DNA of 64,000 nt from Fictibacillus arsenicus (GCF_001999465.1 NZ_MQMF01000003.1:248001-312000); one strand, 5' to 3'. Positions 27,467 to 37,171 are shown, counted from the first letter of the stretch. Translations and numbers: made by a program. Notes: generated by a model from the letters alone, not told the origin.

Positions 27467-29086
27467 TTACTTGGTAATTCTTTTTTCAAGAGCATAATCA
27501 TAATTCCCTGTATAGCTATCGATCTTGCCATTATCCAGCCATATTGTTCTATTAAATAGCTTATTCATAAAATAACGGTCATGTGTTACTGCCATTATCG
27601 TGTCGTCAAATTCTTCTAAAGCTATTTCTAAAGCTTCGCGTGAATCTATATCTAAATGGTTTGTAGGTTCATCAAGTATTAGAAAGTTGAACCCTTCATA
27701 AACAAGCTGTGCTAGCCTTAACCTGGTTCTTTCTCCTCCACTTAGGTCACTAGCTTTTTTATATACAGAAGGCCCATAGAATAAGAACTTTGCCAAGTGA
27801 TGTCTCGCCTCTCCTTCCTCCATGGGTACTTTATCTCGAAAAATGTCAAGTACGGTCATATTACCTTTCGCTTCCAGACCTCTTTGTGATAGATATCCAA
27901 TTGAAACGGAGGACCCAAGTTTAACAGCACCATAATCAAAATCATTATTCTGCAGACAGTTTATTAATGTGGTTTTTCCCGAACCGTTCTTGCCGATGAG
28001 AGCAATCTTTTCTCCGTGTCTTACCTGCAGGTCAATATCTTCAAGAATCAAACGATCTTCTATTAACTTGCTTGCTTGTTCCAAAACAACAATATCCTGA
28101 CCGCTTCTTTTATTCACAGTAAATTCAAAAGCTGCTTTTTTGCGTTCAAGCTGCGGTCTTTTCATGTTTTGAATACGTGCAAGTGCCTTTTCCATACTTC
28201 TGGCTCGTTTGAAGAACTTTTCATTTCCAGAACGCGCTCCCCAATCCCGCAGTTGTTTAATTGATTCTTTAATTTTCCTTACTTTTTTTTTCTGTTCTTG
28301 ATACTTTTCAAATTCTAGCAAAAGATTGTTTTCTTTTTCTTTTACAAACCCAGAGTAAGAATGGTGATATACAGTGCATTCACCATCTTCGAAATCAATC
28401 GTCTTCATAGTAACCTTATCCAAAAAATATCTGTCATGACTGATAATTACTACTGCACCTTTGTATTTTTGTAAATAATTTTCAAGCCAGTTTATGGTAT
28501 TTATATCTAAATGATTAGTAGGTTCATCCAGCAGAAGAAGTTCTGGTTCTTGAAGAAGCAGACAAGCTAACCCCACTTTCGTTTGTTCCCCGCCACTAAT
28601 TTGCTTAAATAGATGATTTGTAAGATGAGATATACCAAGACCTGCTAAAACACCGTTTATTTTTGATTCTATTGCATAGCCGTCTAATTTCTCGTATTGT
28701 TCTTGAAGTTTATATAGTTTGTTTAAATTCTTTTCAAGTCGATCTCCTTGTGAAGGATCACTTAATTGAAGGTTTACTTCTTCTATCTTCTTTTCAATGT
28801 CTTTAATCTCTTGGAATGTTGCTGAGATAACCTCGTAAACTGTGGAATGGAAATCATGATCAGGCAGCTGGGCAAGGTATCCGATAGCTGCATCCTTTTT
28901 AATAAAAATTGAACCTGAATCAAAATGCTCTAAATTACTGAGCAGCTTAAATAACGTTGTCTTTCCTGAACCATTTTGACCGACAATGCCAATTCGATCT
29001 TGTTCGTGTATTTCAAATGATATATTTTTAAGAATCTCATTTCCGCCGTACATTTTTTTTAGATTTTGAACAGTGCATATAATCAA
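27467..29086 (-). CDS. ABC-F ATPase, probable antibiotic-resistance ribosome protection type
   Basis: A 539-residue soluble protein with two ATPase domains and no membrane segment. The first has Walker A GQNGSGKTT and the signature SGGEQTKVGLA; the second has GKNGSGKTT and LSGGERTRLRLA; both have LDEPTNHLD. A charged linker near residues 240-310 (KKVRKIKESIKQLRDW) is the part that reaches into the ribosome in this family. I start at TTG 29086 because AAAGGAG stands 9 bases upstream and homologous sequence begins there. The 5' region holds a leader peptide and terminator, typical of drug-inducible members such as VmlR. The drug class cannot be read from sequence. Confidence 0.88.
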   Translation of the reverse strand: MIICTVQNLKKMYGGNEILKNISFEIHEQDRIGIVGQNGSGKTTLFKLLSNLEHFDSGSIFIKKDAAIGYLAQLPDHDFHSTVYEVISATFQEIKDIEKKIEEVNLQLSDPSQGDRLEKNLNKLYKLQEQYEKLDGYAIESKINGVLAGLGISHLTNHLFKQISGGEQTKVGLACLLLQEPELLLLDEPTNHLDINTINWLENYLQKYKGAVVIISHDRYFLDKVTMKTIDFEDGECTVYHHSYSGFVKEKENNLLLEFEKYQEQKKKVRKIKESIKQLRDWGARSGNEKFFKRARSMEKALARIQNMKRPQLERKKAAFEFTVNKRSGQDIVVLEQASKLIEDRLILEDIDLQVRHGEKIALIGKNGSGKTTLINCLQNNDFDYGAVKLGSSVSIGYLSQRGLEAKGNMTVLDIFRDKVPMEEGEARHHLAKFLFYGPSVYKKASDLSGGERTRLRLAQLVYEGFNFLILDEPTNHLDIDSREALEIALEEFDDTIMAVTHDRYFMNKLFNRTIWLDNGKIDSYTGNYDYALEKRITK

Positions 29087-29132
29087 TTTATTTTTCTCCT
29101 TTATTAATGGTATGCCACTGTCCTTTTTCAAC

Positions 29133-29168
29133 AAAAAAACCATGAGCAAATAGTACCTGCCCATGGTT
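29133..29168 (-). terminator. Attenuator terminator ahead of the ABC-F gene
   Basis: On the minus strand AACCATGGGCA and TGCTCATGGTT pair around loop GGTACTATT, followed by seven T. It lies between the leader peptide stop (29206) and the ABC-F start (29086), so it can switch transcription off early. An outer pairing, CCTTTTTC with GAAAAAGG, encloses it and may take part in the switch. Confidence 0.85.
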
Positions 29169-29205
29169 TTATCTTTAACATAGAAAAAGGAAAGGGTAAG
29201 GTTAC

Positions 29206-29325
29206 TTATCGATGTACAATATTTGAATAGCTGAAATTGGACAGACTCCACCAATTACGAAAAATCACATAAGTAATTGAACGAAAAACGACCAGCCAGC
29301 TAAACAGTTGTACACCTTTAAGCAT
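29206..29325 (-). CDS. Leader peptide (39 residues) of the ABC-F attenuator
   Basis: A short open frame, ATG 29325 to TAA, has an excellent ribosome site AAGGAGG eight bases upstream. It encodes a hydrophobic, aromatic-rich peptide beginning MLKGVQLFSWLVVF, with Trp-Trp near residues 25-26 and a basic end (VHR). It precedes a perfect terminator and then the ABC-F gene. This arrangement is the known design of ribosome-mediated attenuators, where a drug-stalled ribosome on the leader frees the downstream gene. That the peptide is made is inferred from its ribosome site and position. Confidence 0.7.
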   Translation of the reverse strand: MLKGVQLFSWLVVFRSITYVIFRNWWSLSNFSYSNIVHR

Positions 29326-29371
29326 TCCTTACACCTCCTTACATTGTTATGTAATAAATAATTTCCATTTT

Positions 29372-29400
29372 ATTATATGACAGAATTTTCAAATGTGCAA
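29372..29400 (-). promoter_or_regulatory. SigA promoter of the ABC-F leader transcript
   Basis: On the minus strand TTGCAC (29395-29400), a 17-base spacer and TATAAT (29372-29377) form a near-consensus SigA promoter. The leader peptide start is 47 bp downstream. Such a strong promoter fits a gene controlled after initiation. Confidence 0.85.
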
Positions 29401-29503
29401 ACAGGGAAAAAAGTTGCCGTTAAAAATGAAAAAAGCAGGTATTTTGCAATTTATAGCGAATTAGTTTTAAATATTTATATAATTCAGAAAAAGGGTGTGT
29501 CTT

Positions 29504-30151
29504 ATGAAAGTAAAATCTAACTATCTATCCAAATCCAAAGTAACGTATGTAACAGAAAATATGTCAATTAGTGAAGCCCGTTATACCATCATTCAATCTG
29601 GGTACCGCTGTATTCCAGTTTTAGATGAAAAAGAAGAAAAGTTTGTGGGCTTGCTTTTTAAGGAGACAACATCCGATTATATTATTGATAATGTAGGTTC
29701 TGTTAAAGACAATGTTAGCAGGGTTGTAGAAGAAACAGATGCCTTCATTCATGAAAATACAGCTTATTTTAAAGTGCTGTTCTCAATCCGCCGTCTTCCT
29801 TTCATGGCAGTTATAGATGATGAACATAATTTCTTAGGAATTATTACTCACTCTAAAGTAATGGACATTCTGCAGGACTCATACGGAATTAAAAATGGTG
29901 GCTATTCATTAACTGTCTCTACTACTGAAGGTAAAGGATCTCTTAGAAAACTATTCACAGCCATCCATGAAGAATACAATATTGAAGGTGTGTTTACACA
30001 AGATGCTGGGAAACAATTTTTGCGCAGAGTTGTAATCACATTTAATAAAAGTGTTTCGCGCAAAGAAATTGATGAATTGGTTCACCGTGTTGAGGCAAAT
30101 GGATTTAAAGTAGCCGATATAGAAGATCTAAGAACGTTTGCGAAAGTTTAA
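29504..30151 (+). CDS. CBS-pair plus ACT-like domain protein, CbpA-like (candidate c-di-AMP binder)
   Basis: A 215-residue cytoplasmic protein. A CBS pair spans about residues 8-130, with GYRCIPVLDEKEEKFVGLLF and RRLPFMAVIDDEHNFLGIITHSKVMDIL. Residues 135-215 resemble an ACT-type regulatory fold, with FTAIHEEYNIEGVFTQ. The combination resembles Listeria CbpA, a cyclic di-AMP binding protein, but I cannot confirm ligand residues. ATG 29504 is used because the upstream in-frame TTG has no site. Divergent from the ABC-F gene and followed by a strong terminator. Any link to osmotic or potassium control is inference. Confidence 0.7.
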   Translation: MKVKSNYLSKSKVTYVTENMSISEARYTIIQSGYRCIPVLDEKEEKFVGLLFKETTSDYIIDNVGSVKDNVSRVVEETDAFIHENTAYFKVLFSIRRLPFMAVIDDEHNFLGIITHSKVMDILQDSYGIKNGGYSLTVSTTEGKGSLRKLFTAIHEEYNIEGVFTQDAGKQFLRRVVITFNKSVSRKEIDELVHRVEANGFKVADIEDLRTFAKV

Positions 30152-30162
30152 TTCGTAAAATT

Positions 30163-30198
30163 AAAATACGTTCCCGCAAAATTGGGGAACGTATTTTT
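30163..30198. terminator. Bidirectional terminator between the CBS-ACT gene and katA
   Basis: AAAATACGTTCCC and GGGAACGTATTTT pair with a short loop. T tracts follow on both strands. It serves both convergent genes. Confidence 0.85.
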
Positions 30199-30207
30199 TG
30201 TGCTGTA

Positions 30208-31668
30208 TTATTTAACTTCTTGCGGGACGGCTAGCCCAAGTCCTTTTGCTATACGAGTACCATAGTCTGGATCTGCATTATAGAAATGCTGTATTTGGCG
30301 CAGTTTTATTTCATCGTGTTCAACCGGTTTCATTGCTCCAACAATAGTTTCTACTAGCCGAAAACGTTCTTCCTCACTTAAAATGCGATATAAATCTCCA
30401 GGCTGTGTATAGTGATCATGGTGATCATAGCCAACACTGTCCGCTACCCCTGTGACTGGAAATGCAGCTTGTTTATTTTCGAGAGATTCTTTAGGACCAC
30501 CGAAACTATTAGGCTCGTAATACACAGATCCTCCGCCGTTATTATCAAATCGCATTTGACCATCACGCTGATAATTATTTACTTCATGGCGCGGACGATT
30601 AATCGGGAGTGCTTGATGGTTTGCACCTACACGGTACCGGTGTGCATCATGGTATGCAAAAAGGCGGCCCTGAAGCATTTTATCAGGAGATACATCGATT
30701 CCTGGTACCAATGTTCCAGGGGAAAATGTCGCTTGTTCAACTTCTGCAAAATAATTTTCAGGATTTTTATTTAAAACCATACGGCCTACTTCAATTAAAG
30801 GATAATCTTTTTGTGACCAGACTTTTGTTACATCAAATGGATCAAACCGGTAAGTATTCGCATCCTCTAGAGGCATAATTTGCACATAGAGTTTCCAAGC
30901 AGGAAAATCGCCATTTTCAATAGCGTTGAAAAGATCTTCTGTATGGTAATCAGGATTATCTCCAGCGATCTTAGCAGCTACTTCGTTTGAGAGATTCTTT
31001 ACACCCTGCTCTGTCTTAAAGTGGTATTTCACCCAAACTCCATCGCCTTCTGCATTTACCCATTTAAAAGTGTGGCTACCAAACCCATGCATATGGCGGA
31101 ACGTTGCAGGAATACCACGGTCAGACATAAGGATTGTTACCTGATGAAGTGATTCAGGCGATAATGACCAAAAATCCCATATTGCGTTCGGATTTTTCAG
31201 GTGTGTTTGAGGATGACGCTTTTGAGTATGAATAAAATCAGGAAACTTGATAGCATCTCGTATAAAGAAGACTGGTGTATTGTTTCCAACAAGATCATAG
31301 TTACCTTCTTCAGTATAAAACTTAACAGCAAATCCACGGGGATCTCTAACAGTATCAGCAGAACCATTCTCGCCGGCAACAGTAGAAAACCTTACAAATA
31401 ATGGTGTTCTTTTCCCTACTTCAGATAAGAAATTTGCTTTTGTATATTTTCTCACGTCATTTGTTACTTCAAAATACCCGTGCGCGCCAGCGCCTTTAGC
31501 ATGTACAACACGCTCTGGTACACGCTCCCTGTTAAAATGCGCTAACTTTTCTAAAAGATGTACGTCCTGAATTAATGTTGGACCCCTTGATCCTGCTGTC
31601 ATCGAATTCTGGTTGTCCCCTACAGGTGCTCCCCAGCTGGTAGTAAGATGTTTGTTTCCATTACTCAA
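30208..31668 (-). CDS. katA: Monofunctional heme catalase, vegetative type
   Basis: A small-subunit catalase of 486 residues that converts hydrogen peroxide to water and oxygen in the cytoplasm. The catalytic His56 lies in [12 protein letters not shown]; the proximal heme-binding Tyr is in [14 protein letters not shown]. The start is TTG 31668 behind AGGTGAT. A PerR-type box lies 80 bp upstream, so peroxide should induce it. The gene stands alone. Length and motifs fit the KatA group; nothing is missing. Confidence 0.96.
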   Translation of the reverse strand: MSNGNKHLTTSWGAPVGDNQNSMTAGSRGPTLIQDVHLLEKLAHFNRERVPERVVHAKGAGAHGYFEVTNDVRKYTKANFLSEVGKRTPLFVRFSTVAGENGSADTVRDPRGFAVKFYTEEGNYDLVGNNTPVFFIRDAIKFPDFIHTQKRHPQTHLKNPNAIWDFWSLSPESLHQVTILMSDRGIPATFRHMHGFGSHTFKWVNAEGDGVWVKYHFKTEQGVKNLSNEVAAKIAGDNPDYHTEDLFNAIENGDFPAWKLYVQIMPLEDANTYRFDPFDVTKVWSQKDYPLIEVGRMVLNKNPENYFAEVEQATFSPGTLVPGIDVSPDKMLQGRLFAYHDAHRYRVGANHQALPINRPRHEVNNYQRDGQMRFDNNGGGSVYYEPNSFGGPKESLENKQAAFPVTGVADSVGYDHHDHYTQPGDLYRILSEEERFRLVETIVGAMKPVEHDEIKLRQIQHFYNADPDYGTRIAKGLGLAVPQEVK

Positions 31669-31747
31669 ACTAAATCACCTCATTGTTTTAATAGATTTAT
31701 TGTACAACTCTAATGATATCACTTATCAATGGATAATCAATACTTTT

Positions 31748-31762
31748 TTATAATTATTCTAA
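31748..31762. promoter_or_regulatory. PerR box of katA
   Basis: TTATAATTATTCTAA matches the 7-1-7 PerR consensus TTATAATnATTATAA with one mismatch. It lies 80 bp upstream of the katA start, where PerR represses catalase in B. subtilis. Confidence 0.85.
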
Positions 31763-31803
31763 TATGAAAAATGTTATAATCTGTCGAATGATAGAATACC
31801 GCA

Positions 31804-31837
31804 TACAAAAAACCAGCATCCGCGATAAATGCTGGTT
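31804..31837 (-). terminator. Terminator of the aro operon
   Basis: AACCAGCAT and ATGCTGGTT form a stem around CCGCGATAA. T-rich sequence follows on the minus strand, about 94 bp after the aroA stop. Confidence 0.8.
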
Positions 31838-31930
31838 TGAAAGGTTAACCTTCCATTCTAATCAACTTTTCAGTAATTTCTATGGAAAATAAATTTAGAA
31901 GCATTAACCTCTTAGAAAGTGTGTTTTTAA

Positions 31931-33217
31931 TTATTGATTTGATAGATCTTTCAATTGATCAAAAAATGATGGATATGAAACAGCTACAGCTTCGCTTTGA
32001 TCCAGAGTTGTATTACCTTCTGCAATACAAGAGGCTATGCTTAACATCATTCCGATTCTGTGATCCCCATGACTTTGAACAGAAGCCCCTTTTAAAGGTG
32101 TTTTCCCGTTAATAATCATTCCGTCTTCTGTAGCTTCGATTTCCGCTCCCATTTTCTTAAGCTCATTTACGACCGTTTCTATACGGTCCGTTTCTTTGAC
32201 TCGCAATTCATGTGCATCTTGAATGATTGTTTGCCCTTCAGCCTGTGTTGCAGCTAGTGCAATAATCGGAATCTCATCGATTAACCGCGGAATGACATCT
32301 CCTTTAATAACGGTACCCTTTAATGATGAAGTTTTAATGACCAGATCGCCATAAGGCTCAGAAGCTTCCTCATTTAAATTTTGATATGAAATCTGTGCTC
32401 CCATATCATTCAAAACATCTAAAATGCCGGTACGGGTAGGGTTAAGTCCTACTTTTTGCAGCGTAATCGTGCTGTTTTGAACAATAGCACCAGCAACTAA
32501 GAAAAAGGCTGCAGAAGAAATGTCGCCAGGAACTTCAATATGTGTGCCTTTTAGCTGCTGTCCACCTTCAATGGAAACAGTTAATGAATTTGACTTCACT
32601 TTAGCTCCAAAGGCTTCCAGCATTCGTTCTGTATGATCTCTTGATTTTAGAGGCTCAGTAACAGAAGTTGTTCCTTCACCTTCCAGTCCCGCAAGGATAA
32701 TAGCTGATTTCACTTGAGCACTAGCTATTGGAGAATTGTAATGGATTCCTTTGACGTTTCCTCCTTTTATTTGAAGAGGAACCTTATTTCCTGAATCATT
32801 GCCATTGATTTCTGCACCCATCTGTTTCAATGGCCTTGTAACACGATTCATCGGTCTTTTTGCAATAGAATCATCACCTGTCAGTACAGAAGTAAAAGGA
32901 GTATTGGCAAGGATGCCGAGCATCAAACGGATGGTAGTCCCAGAGTTTCCAACATACAGATCTTCAGATGGCGGACGTAATCCTGATATCCCTTTGGCTT
33001 CAACAGTTACATGTTCATTTTCCTGGACAATGTTTACACCTAGCTTTTTAAAACAAGATATAGTACTTAGACAGTCTTCACCAGTTAAAAAACCATTTAT
33101 AGTTGTTTTGCCTTCTGCAATAGAACCAAACATAACTGCTCTATGAGAAATGGACTTGTCACCTGGCACTTTAATTGTTCCATTTAAGCTTTGAATAGGC
33201 ATTAATTGTTTTTCCAT
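31931..33217 (-). CDS. aroA: 3-phosphoshikimate 1-carboxyvinyltransferase (EPSP synthase)
   Basis: Joins shikimate-3-phosphate and phosphoenolpyruvate to make EPSP, the sixth step of the shikimate pathway. Its 428 residues form the two-domain fold with [14 protein letters not shown] near 19, [12 protein letters not shown] near 92 and RVKETDR near 342. The glyphosate loop reads GNSGTTIR, as in class II-like Bacillus enzymes. It is the last gene of the aro unit, 14 bp after tyrA. B. subtilis calls it aroE. ATG 33217 follows GGAGGC. Confidence 0.95.
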   Translation of the reverse strand: MEKQLMPIQSLNGTIKVPGDKSISHRAVMFGSIAEGKTTINGFLTGEDCLSTISCFKKLGVNIVQENEHVTVEAKGISGLRPPSEDLYVGNSGTTIRLMLGILANTPFTSVLTGDDSIAKRPMNRVTRPLKQMGAEINGNDSGNKVPLQIKGGNVKGIHYNSPIASAQVKSAIILAGLEGEGTTSVTEPLKSRDHTERMLEAFGAKVKSNSLTVSIEGGQQLKGTHIEVPGDISSAAFFLVAGAIVQNSTITLQKVGLNPTRTGILDVLNDMGAQISYQNLNEEASEPYGDLVIKTSSLKGTVIKGDVIPRLIDEIPIIALAATQAEGQTIIQDAHELRVKETDRIETVVNELKKMGAEIEATEDGMIINGKTPLKGASVQSHGDHRIGMMLSIASCIAEGNTTLDQSEAVAVSYPSFFDQLKDLSNQ

Positions 33218-33231
33218 AAAAAGTGCCTCCT

Positions 33232-34329
33232 TTATTCCGTGATATGTGTTAAATAGTTTTTATGATGTAATAGTTGTTGTGCTTTATCCCGATCATTATC
33301 GTTTTGAAAACTTAACCTCAGTACACCATTTAGATCTTCTCTTACCTCGAGAATGGTTATATTGATAATGCTAATTTGGGATTCTGCTAGGAGGGTAGTA
33401 ACTTTAGACAAAGCACCTGCTGTATCTAAAATATCTACATATAAATCAGAAAACGGCTGTATTGCTCCTTTGGAACGAACTGGAAGTCCATCTCGAAATA
33501 ATTTTGCTCCATTAAAGTAGTCAAATAATTGATTTTGATCGCCACTTTCTACAAAGCTAATAACTTGGTCCATCTCTTCTTTCCACTCATTTAAAAGTGA
33601 TAATAGGTGTTCTTTGTTTTGGCTTACAATATCACTCCACATTTTTGGAGAGCTTGATGCAATACGTGTGATATCACGAAAACCACCCGCTGCCAGCTGC
33701 TGAACCAGCGGATTATCATTGGCATGTTTTTGAGCAAGTCTTACGAGGCTCGATGCAATGAGATGAGGAAAATGGCTTACAATACCTGTTAGAAAATCAT
33801 GCTCATCCGGCTCAGCCACTATAAATTTTGCATGAGTTCCTTTTAGCCAGTCCTTGGCTTCTTCAATTCTTGCTTCAGATGCATTGGAACTGGGTGTTAG
33901 AATGTAAAAAGCATTTTCTAATAAATGTGGTCTGGCACTTTCTACTCCAGTTTTATGCGACCCTGCCATAGGATGACCGCCGATAAAAACAATTCCGTTT
34001 TCAGCCAGGTTTTCAGCTTTTTTCATTATTGTGTTCTTCGTGCTTCCAACATCCATGACAAGTGCTTTAATAGCTGGCTTTATGGAAGACAACTGGTCCA
34101 TAATGTTCAATGTTGCTTCTACAGGCGTAGCGATTATGATAAGGTCAGCGTTGGCTGCATCGTGTTGCAAATCAGATGCGATTCTATCAATGACTCCTAA
34201 TTTTACTGCAGTCTCACAATTAGCAGTCTGGACGTCATACCCTACGATAACCGCTTCGTGTTCATTTTTTATTGTTAAAGCGATCGATCCGCCAATCAAT
34301 CCGACTCCTATCAGCAAGACGTTTTTCAT
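33232..34329 (-). CDS. tyrA: Prephenate dehydrogenase with ACT domain
   Basis: Oxidises and decarboxylates prephenate to 4-hydroxyphenylpyruvate for tyrosine. Its 365 residues include the NAD loop GVGLIGGS at 7-14, the catalytic region [14 protein letters not shown] near 139, the [11 protein letters not shown] helix, and a C-terminal ACT domain from about 295 that likely carries feedback control. It sits between aroB and aroA. A tyrosine specifier in the upstream T-box fits its presence in the operon. ATG 34329 is preceded by AAAGGAG. Confidence 0.94.
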   Translation of the reverse strand: MKNVLLIGVGLIGGSIALTIKNEHEAVIVGYDVQTANCETAVKLGVIDRIASDLQHDAANADLIIIATPVEATLNIMDQLSSIKPAIKALVMDVGSTKNTIMKKAENLAENGIVFIGGHPMAGSHKTGVESARPHLLENAFYILTPSSNASEARIEEAKDWLKGTHAKFIVAEPDEHDFLTGIVSHFPHLIASSLVRLAQKHANDNPLVQQLAAGGFRDITRIASSSPKMWSDIVSQNKEHLLSLLNEWKEEMDQVISFVESGDQNQLFDYFNGAKLFRDGLPVRSKGAIQPFSDLYVDILDTAGALSKVTTLLAESQISIINITILEVREDLNGVLRLSFQNDNDRDKAQQLLHHKNYLTHITE

Positions 34330-34347
34330 GTGCAGGCTCCTTTGAGG

Positions 34348-35421
34348 TTAATTCTCTTTTAAGAATTCAGTTAATTTTTCTTCTAAATCTATTGCTTGGT
34401 AAGGAGCTATATACGGATGTCCTGTTTGTTCTAGAAGCACCATGTTAATAGTCCCTCCTGCAGTTTTCTTATCTTTTTTCATTCGATTGATAAGAGATGG
34501 TACGGAAAGATTCTTTGGTATTGGTGGATACCCAAGGTCATGCAGCCATCTTTTGAGATCTTTCCCTAGCTTTATGGTTTCTTCTTTAAGTGATAAAGCA
34601 AACAGCATACCATGTGCTACTGCCTCACCATGTGTAATATCTTTGTATTGAAGCTCCCCTTCAATGGCATGTCCGAGTGTGTGGCCAAAATTTAAAAAAG
34701 CTCTGATGCCCTTTTCTCTCTCATCCTGTGATACTACTTCGTTCTTAATCTCAATTCCTCTTGTTACGCAGTTTAAAAGGTGTTCGTCTTTTAGATCATG
34801 CAATGTTGTTATACTTTTGTGAAGATATTCATAGAAGCTTGGATCCGCTATTAACGCATGCTTGATCACTTCCGAAAAACCAGACCTTATTTCATTTTCA
34901 GGTAAAGTTGATAGGAAATCTGTTGAATAGATTACGGCTTCTGGCTGGTAAAAAACACCTATCATGTTTTTGCCTTCAGGATGATTGATTCCTGTTTTTC
35001 CTCCTACTGCACTATCATGAGCTAGAATTGTAGTTGGGATTTGAATAAAACGAATGCCTCTCATATAAGTCCCGGCAACGAATCCGGCGATATCACCAAT
35101 CATACCGCCGCCAAGTGCAAGAATTACAGAAGTTCTGTCAAGTCCCTTTTCTAACGCAAAACTTTGGCAGGCGTAATAGTTTTCAAAAGATTTCTGACTA
35201 TCTCCTGGTTTGATTTGAAAGGTCTCATACGAAAATGTTTGATCAAGTTCTGCTTGAACATCTTTTAGATATAATTCTCCTACATTATGATCTGTGATGA
35301 TCAGCACATTTTTTGGAGCAGGCGTTAATGATTGTAAAACTGGAACTAGCTTAGTAATCGCTTTTTCACCTACATAAACCGGATAGTTTTTTGAAGGTGT
35401 CGTGATGTTGATTTGCTCCAT
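34348..35421 (-). CDS. aroB: 3-dehydroquinate synthase
   Basis: Cyclises DAHP to 3-dehydroquinate using NAD and a divalent metal. Its 357 residues contain GGGMIGDIAGFVAGTYMRG near 104, the metal-binding Glu in FSEVIKHALI, and the two His ligands in LNFGHTLGHAIE and THGEAVAHGM. It begins one base after the aroC stop, so the genes are tightly coupled. Here the next gene is tyrA; the aroH, trp and hisC genes found at this place in B. subtilis are absent. Confidence 0.95.
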   Translation of the reverse strand: MEQINITTPSKNYPVYVGEKAITKLVPVLQSLTPAPKNVLIITDHNVGELYLKDVQAELDQTFSYETFQIKPGDSQKSFENYYACQSFALEKGLDRTSVILALGGGMIGDIAGFVAGTYMRGIRFIQIPTTILAHDSAVGGKTGINHPEGKNMIGVFYQPEAVIYSTDFLSTLPENEIRSGFSEVIKHALIADPSFYEYLHKSITTLHDLKDEHLLNCVTRGIEIKNEVVSQDEREKGIRAFLNFGHTLGHAIEGELQYKDITHGEAVAHGMLFALSLKEETIKLGKDLKRWLHDLGYPPIPKNLSVPSLINRMKKDKKTAGGTINMVLLEQTGHPYIAPYQAIDLEEKLTEFLKEN

Positions 35422-36591
35422 TTAAAACACCCTTGCACGTTCTTGATGCTGAACGATATTCTTCTTGATCACTTCCATGTTATCCTTACCGAATTGCTCC
35501 ACAAGTGCGCTTGCAAGTTCCCATGCTACAACTGATTCTGCTACAACACTTGCTGCTGGAACGGCACAGCTATCTGAGCGTTCGATGCTCGCTGCAAATG
35601 CTTCTTTCGTTTCAATATCAACACTTTGAAGCGGCTTGTATAACGTCGGGATCGGCTTCATTACTCCGCGGACAACAACTGGCATTCCTGTTGTCATTCC
35701 TCCTTCAAAACCACCGGCATTATTCGCTTTGCGAGTGTATCCATTTTCGATGTCCCATTGAATTTCGTCATGTACTTCACTGCCTGGTTTTCTTGCTGCT
35801 TCAAAGCCAATGCCGATCTCAGCACCTTTAAATGCATTAATACTCATGATTGCCGCAGCAAGTTTAGCATCGAGTTTGTTGTCGTAGTGTGTATAGCTCC
35901 CTACAGCAACAGGCATCCCTTCAGCAATAACTTCTACAATGCCGCCAATTGAATCACCGTTTTCTTTTGCGTGATCAATAGCTTTCATCATCATTTTTTC
36001 TGCCGTTTCGTCTAAACATCTAACTGGTGATGCCTCTGTTTTTTCACGAAGTTCGTTAAGTGTTTCATATGTTGTTTGTTCTGCCTTTACACCGCCGATT
36101 TCAAGCACATGCCCGCCGACTTCAACCCCTAGCTCTTTTAGGAGTTTTTTCGCTACAGCTCCTGCTGCTACTCGGACAGTTGTTTCCCGTGCTGAAGATC
36201 GTTCCAGCACGTTTCTCATATCTCGATGGTTATACTTAATGGCTCCGTTAAGATCAGCGTGTCCAGGGCGTGGTCTTGAAATGACACGTTTAACTTCAGC
36301 ATTCTCGACTTCAAGCGGATCAGCCCCCATTATTTTTGTCCAATGGGTAAAATCCTTGTTCTCAACAACTAATGTAATTGGTGAACCAAGTGTTATACCG
36401 TGTCTTACACCGCTAAGAATCTGTACCTGATCTTTCTCGATCTGCATGCGGCGGCCTCTGCCATGTCCTTTTTGTCTTCTTGCAAGTTCTTCGTTTATGT
36501 CTTCAGCTAAAAGAGGAAGACCAGCTGGTACACCCTCTATTATCGTTGTAAGCTGCGGTCCGTGTGATTCACCGGCTGTTAAATATCTCAT
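35422..36591 (-). CDS. aroC: Chorismate synthase
   Basis: Converts EPSP to chorismate with reduced FMN. Its 389 residues start [11 protein letters not shown]; the family signatures [29 protein letters not shown] and [16 protein letters not shown] are present. I start at ATG 36591, not 36597, because the GGAGG site is 7 bases from it and the family begins MRYLTAG. It heads the aroC-aroB-tyrA-aroA unit and follows a T-box leader. B. subtilis calls it aroF. Confidence 0.95.
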   Translation of the reverse strand: MRYLTAGESHGPQLTTIIEGVPAGLPLLAEDINEELARRQKGHGRGRRMQIEKDQVQILSGVRHGITLGSPITLVVENKDFTHWTKIMGADPLEVENAEVKRVISRPRPGHADLNGAIKYNHRDMRNVLERSSARETTVRVAAGAVAKKLLKELGVEVGGHVLEIGGVKAEQTTYETLNELREKTEASPVRCLDETAEKMMMKAIDHAKENGDSIGGIVEVIAEGMPVAVGSYTHYDNKLDAKLAAAIMSINAFKGAEIGIGFEAARKPGSEVHDEIQWDIENGYTRKANNAGGFEGGMTTGMPVVVRGVMKPIPTLYKPLQSVDIETKEAFAASIERSDSCAVPAASVVAESVVAWELASALVEQFGKDNMEVIKKNIVQHQERARVF

Positions 36592-36632
36592 TTTCATTCC
36601 TCCAATTTGCTGTTTTTCAATTTTTATTGTAC

Positions 36633-36845
36633 AAAAAAATCCCTGCTAAAAAGCAGGGACGAATTAATCGCGGTACCACCCTGACAGCAAAGATAAATCT
36701 CTGCCACCTTCATTACATAACGGAAAGTCCGGCTCTTATCAAAAAAAGCATGCTCAAGAATTGTAATTCGCAAAAGGCTTTGTACTGATTCACACCACCA
36801 TCAGCTCTCTAAAACAGGGAACCTTTTCACTACTCGTGTTCTTTC
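36633..36845 (-). promoter_or_regulatory. T-box riboswitch with tyrosine specifier, aro operon
   Basis: The minus strand has the T-box core AGGGTGGTACCGCG (36669-36682), then a terminator TCCCTGC/GCAGGGA with a T run. Stem I features include GAGAGCTGATGGTGG, and the specifier region GCGAATTACAATTC offers TAC (36763-36765), followed by the usual A. TAC is a tyrosine codon, which suits an operon with tyrA. Possible promoters are TTGACT-17-TAAATT (36928-36956) or a TATAAA nearer the leader. Specifier assignment is moderately sure; the T-box itself is certain. Confidence 0.93.
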
Positions 36846-37009
36846 ATAGCAATTTGTTTTATAAAGTTATAGACAGTTTTAACACGTTGAAGCGCTGTTG
36901 TAAAGGGAATTCACTCATTTTTCTTAAAATTTACATTACCTTCATCTAATAGTCAACTTGCGTAAAATGAACATTCAGAAATTTAATAAAACTTTTTTTG
37001 GAAAAGCAC

Positions 37010-37038
37010 TTGACTTTCTTGTCAAATCCCTTTAAAGT
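37010..37038 (+). promoter_or_regulatory. Promoter of the DAHP synthase gene
   Basis: TTGACT (37010-37015), a 17-base spacer and TAAAGT (37033-37038) form a fair SigA promoter. It leaves a leader of about 130 bases before the gene. Confidence 0.55.
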
Positions 37039-37059
37039 TACAAACAATACTTTATGAGA

Positions 37060-37134
37060 CACACGCTTTAAAGCGCGAAAGTGCCCAGTGTGATAATAAA
37101 TGACAAATAGCCTATTAGCGGCCGCGATATAGGA
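37060..37134 (+). other. Structured leader of the DAHP synthase gene
   Basis: Two inverted repeats lie between promoter and ribosome site: CGCTTTAAAGCG (with outer CACAC/GTGTG pairing) and CCTATTAGCGG/CCGCGATATAGG, the second G+C-rich and ending 25 bp before GGGGAGG. They could form stem-loops in the mRNA. I recognise no known riboswitch. Confidence 0.4.
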
Positions 37135-37171
37135 AATGTGGAGAAGTAAAACAATTGGGGAGGAACCGCCG

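Noticed and set aside
29087-29254. In-frame extension of the ABC-F protein by 56 residues
   Set aside because: It covers the attenuator terminator and leader region, has no ribosome site, and gives sequence unlike the family start; TTG 29086 with AAAGGAG is better.
36928-36956. Promoter TTGACT-17-TAAATT for the aro T-box
   Set aside because: It would leave about 80 extra bases before stem I, and a TATAAA near 36860 is an alternative; neither is strong enough to list.
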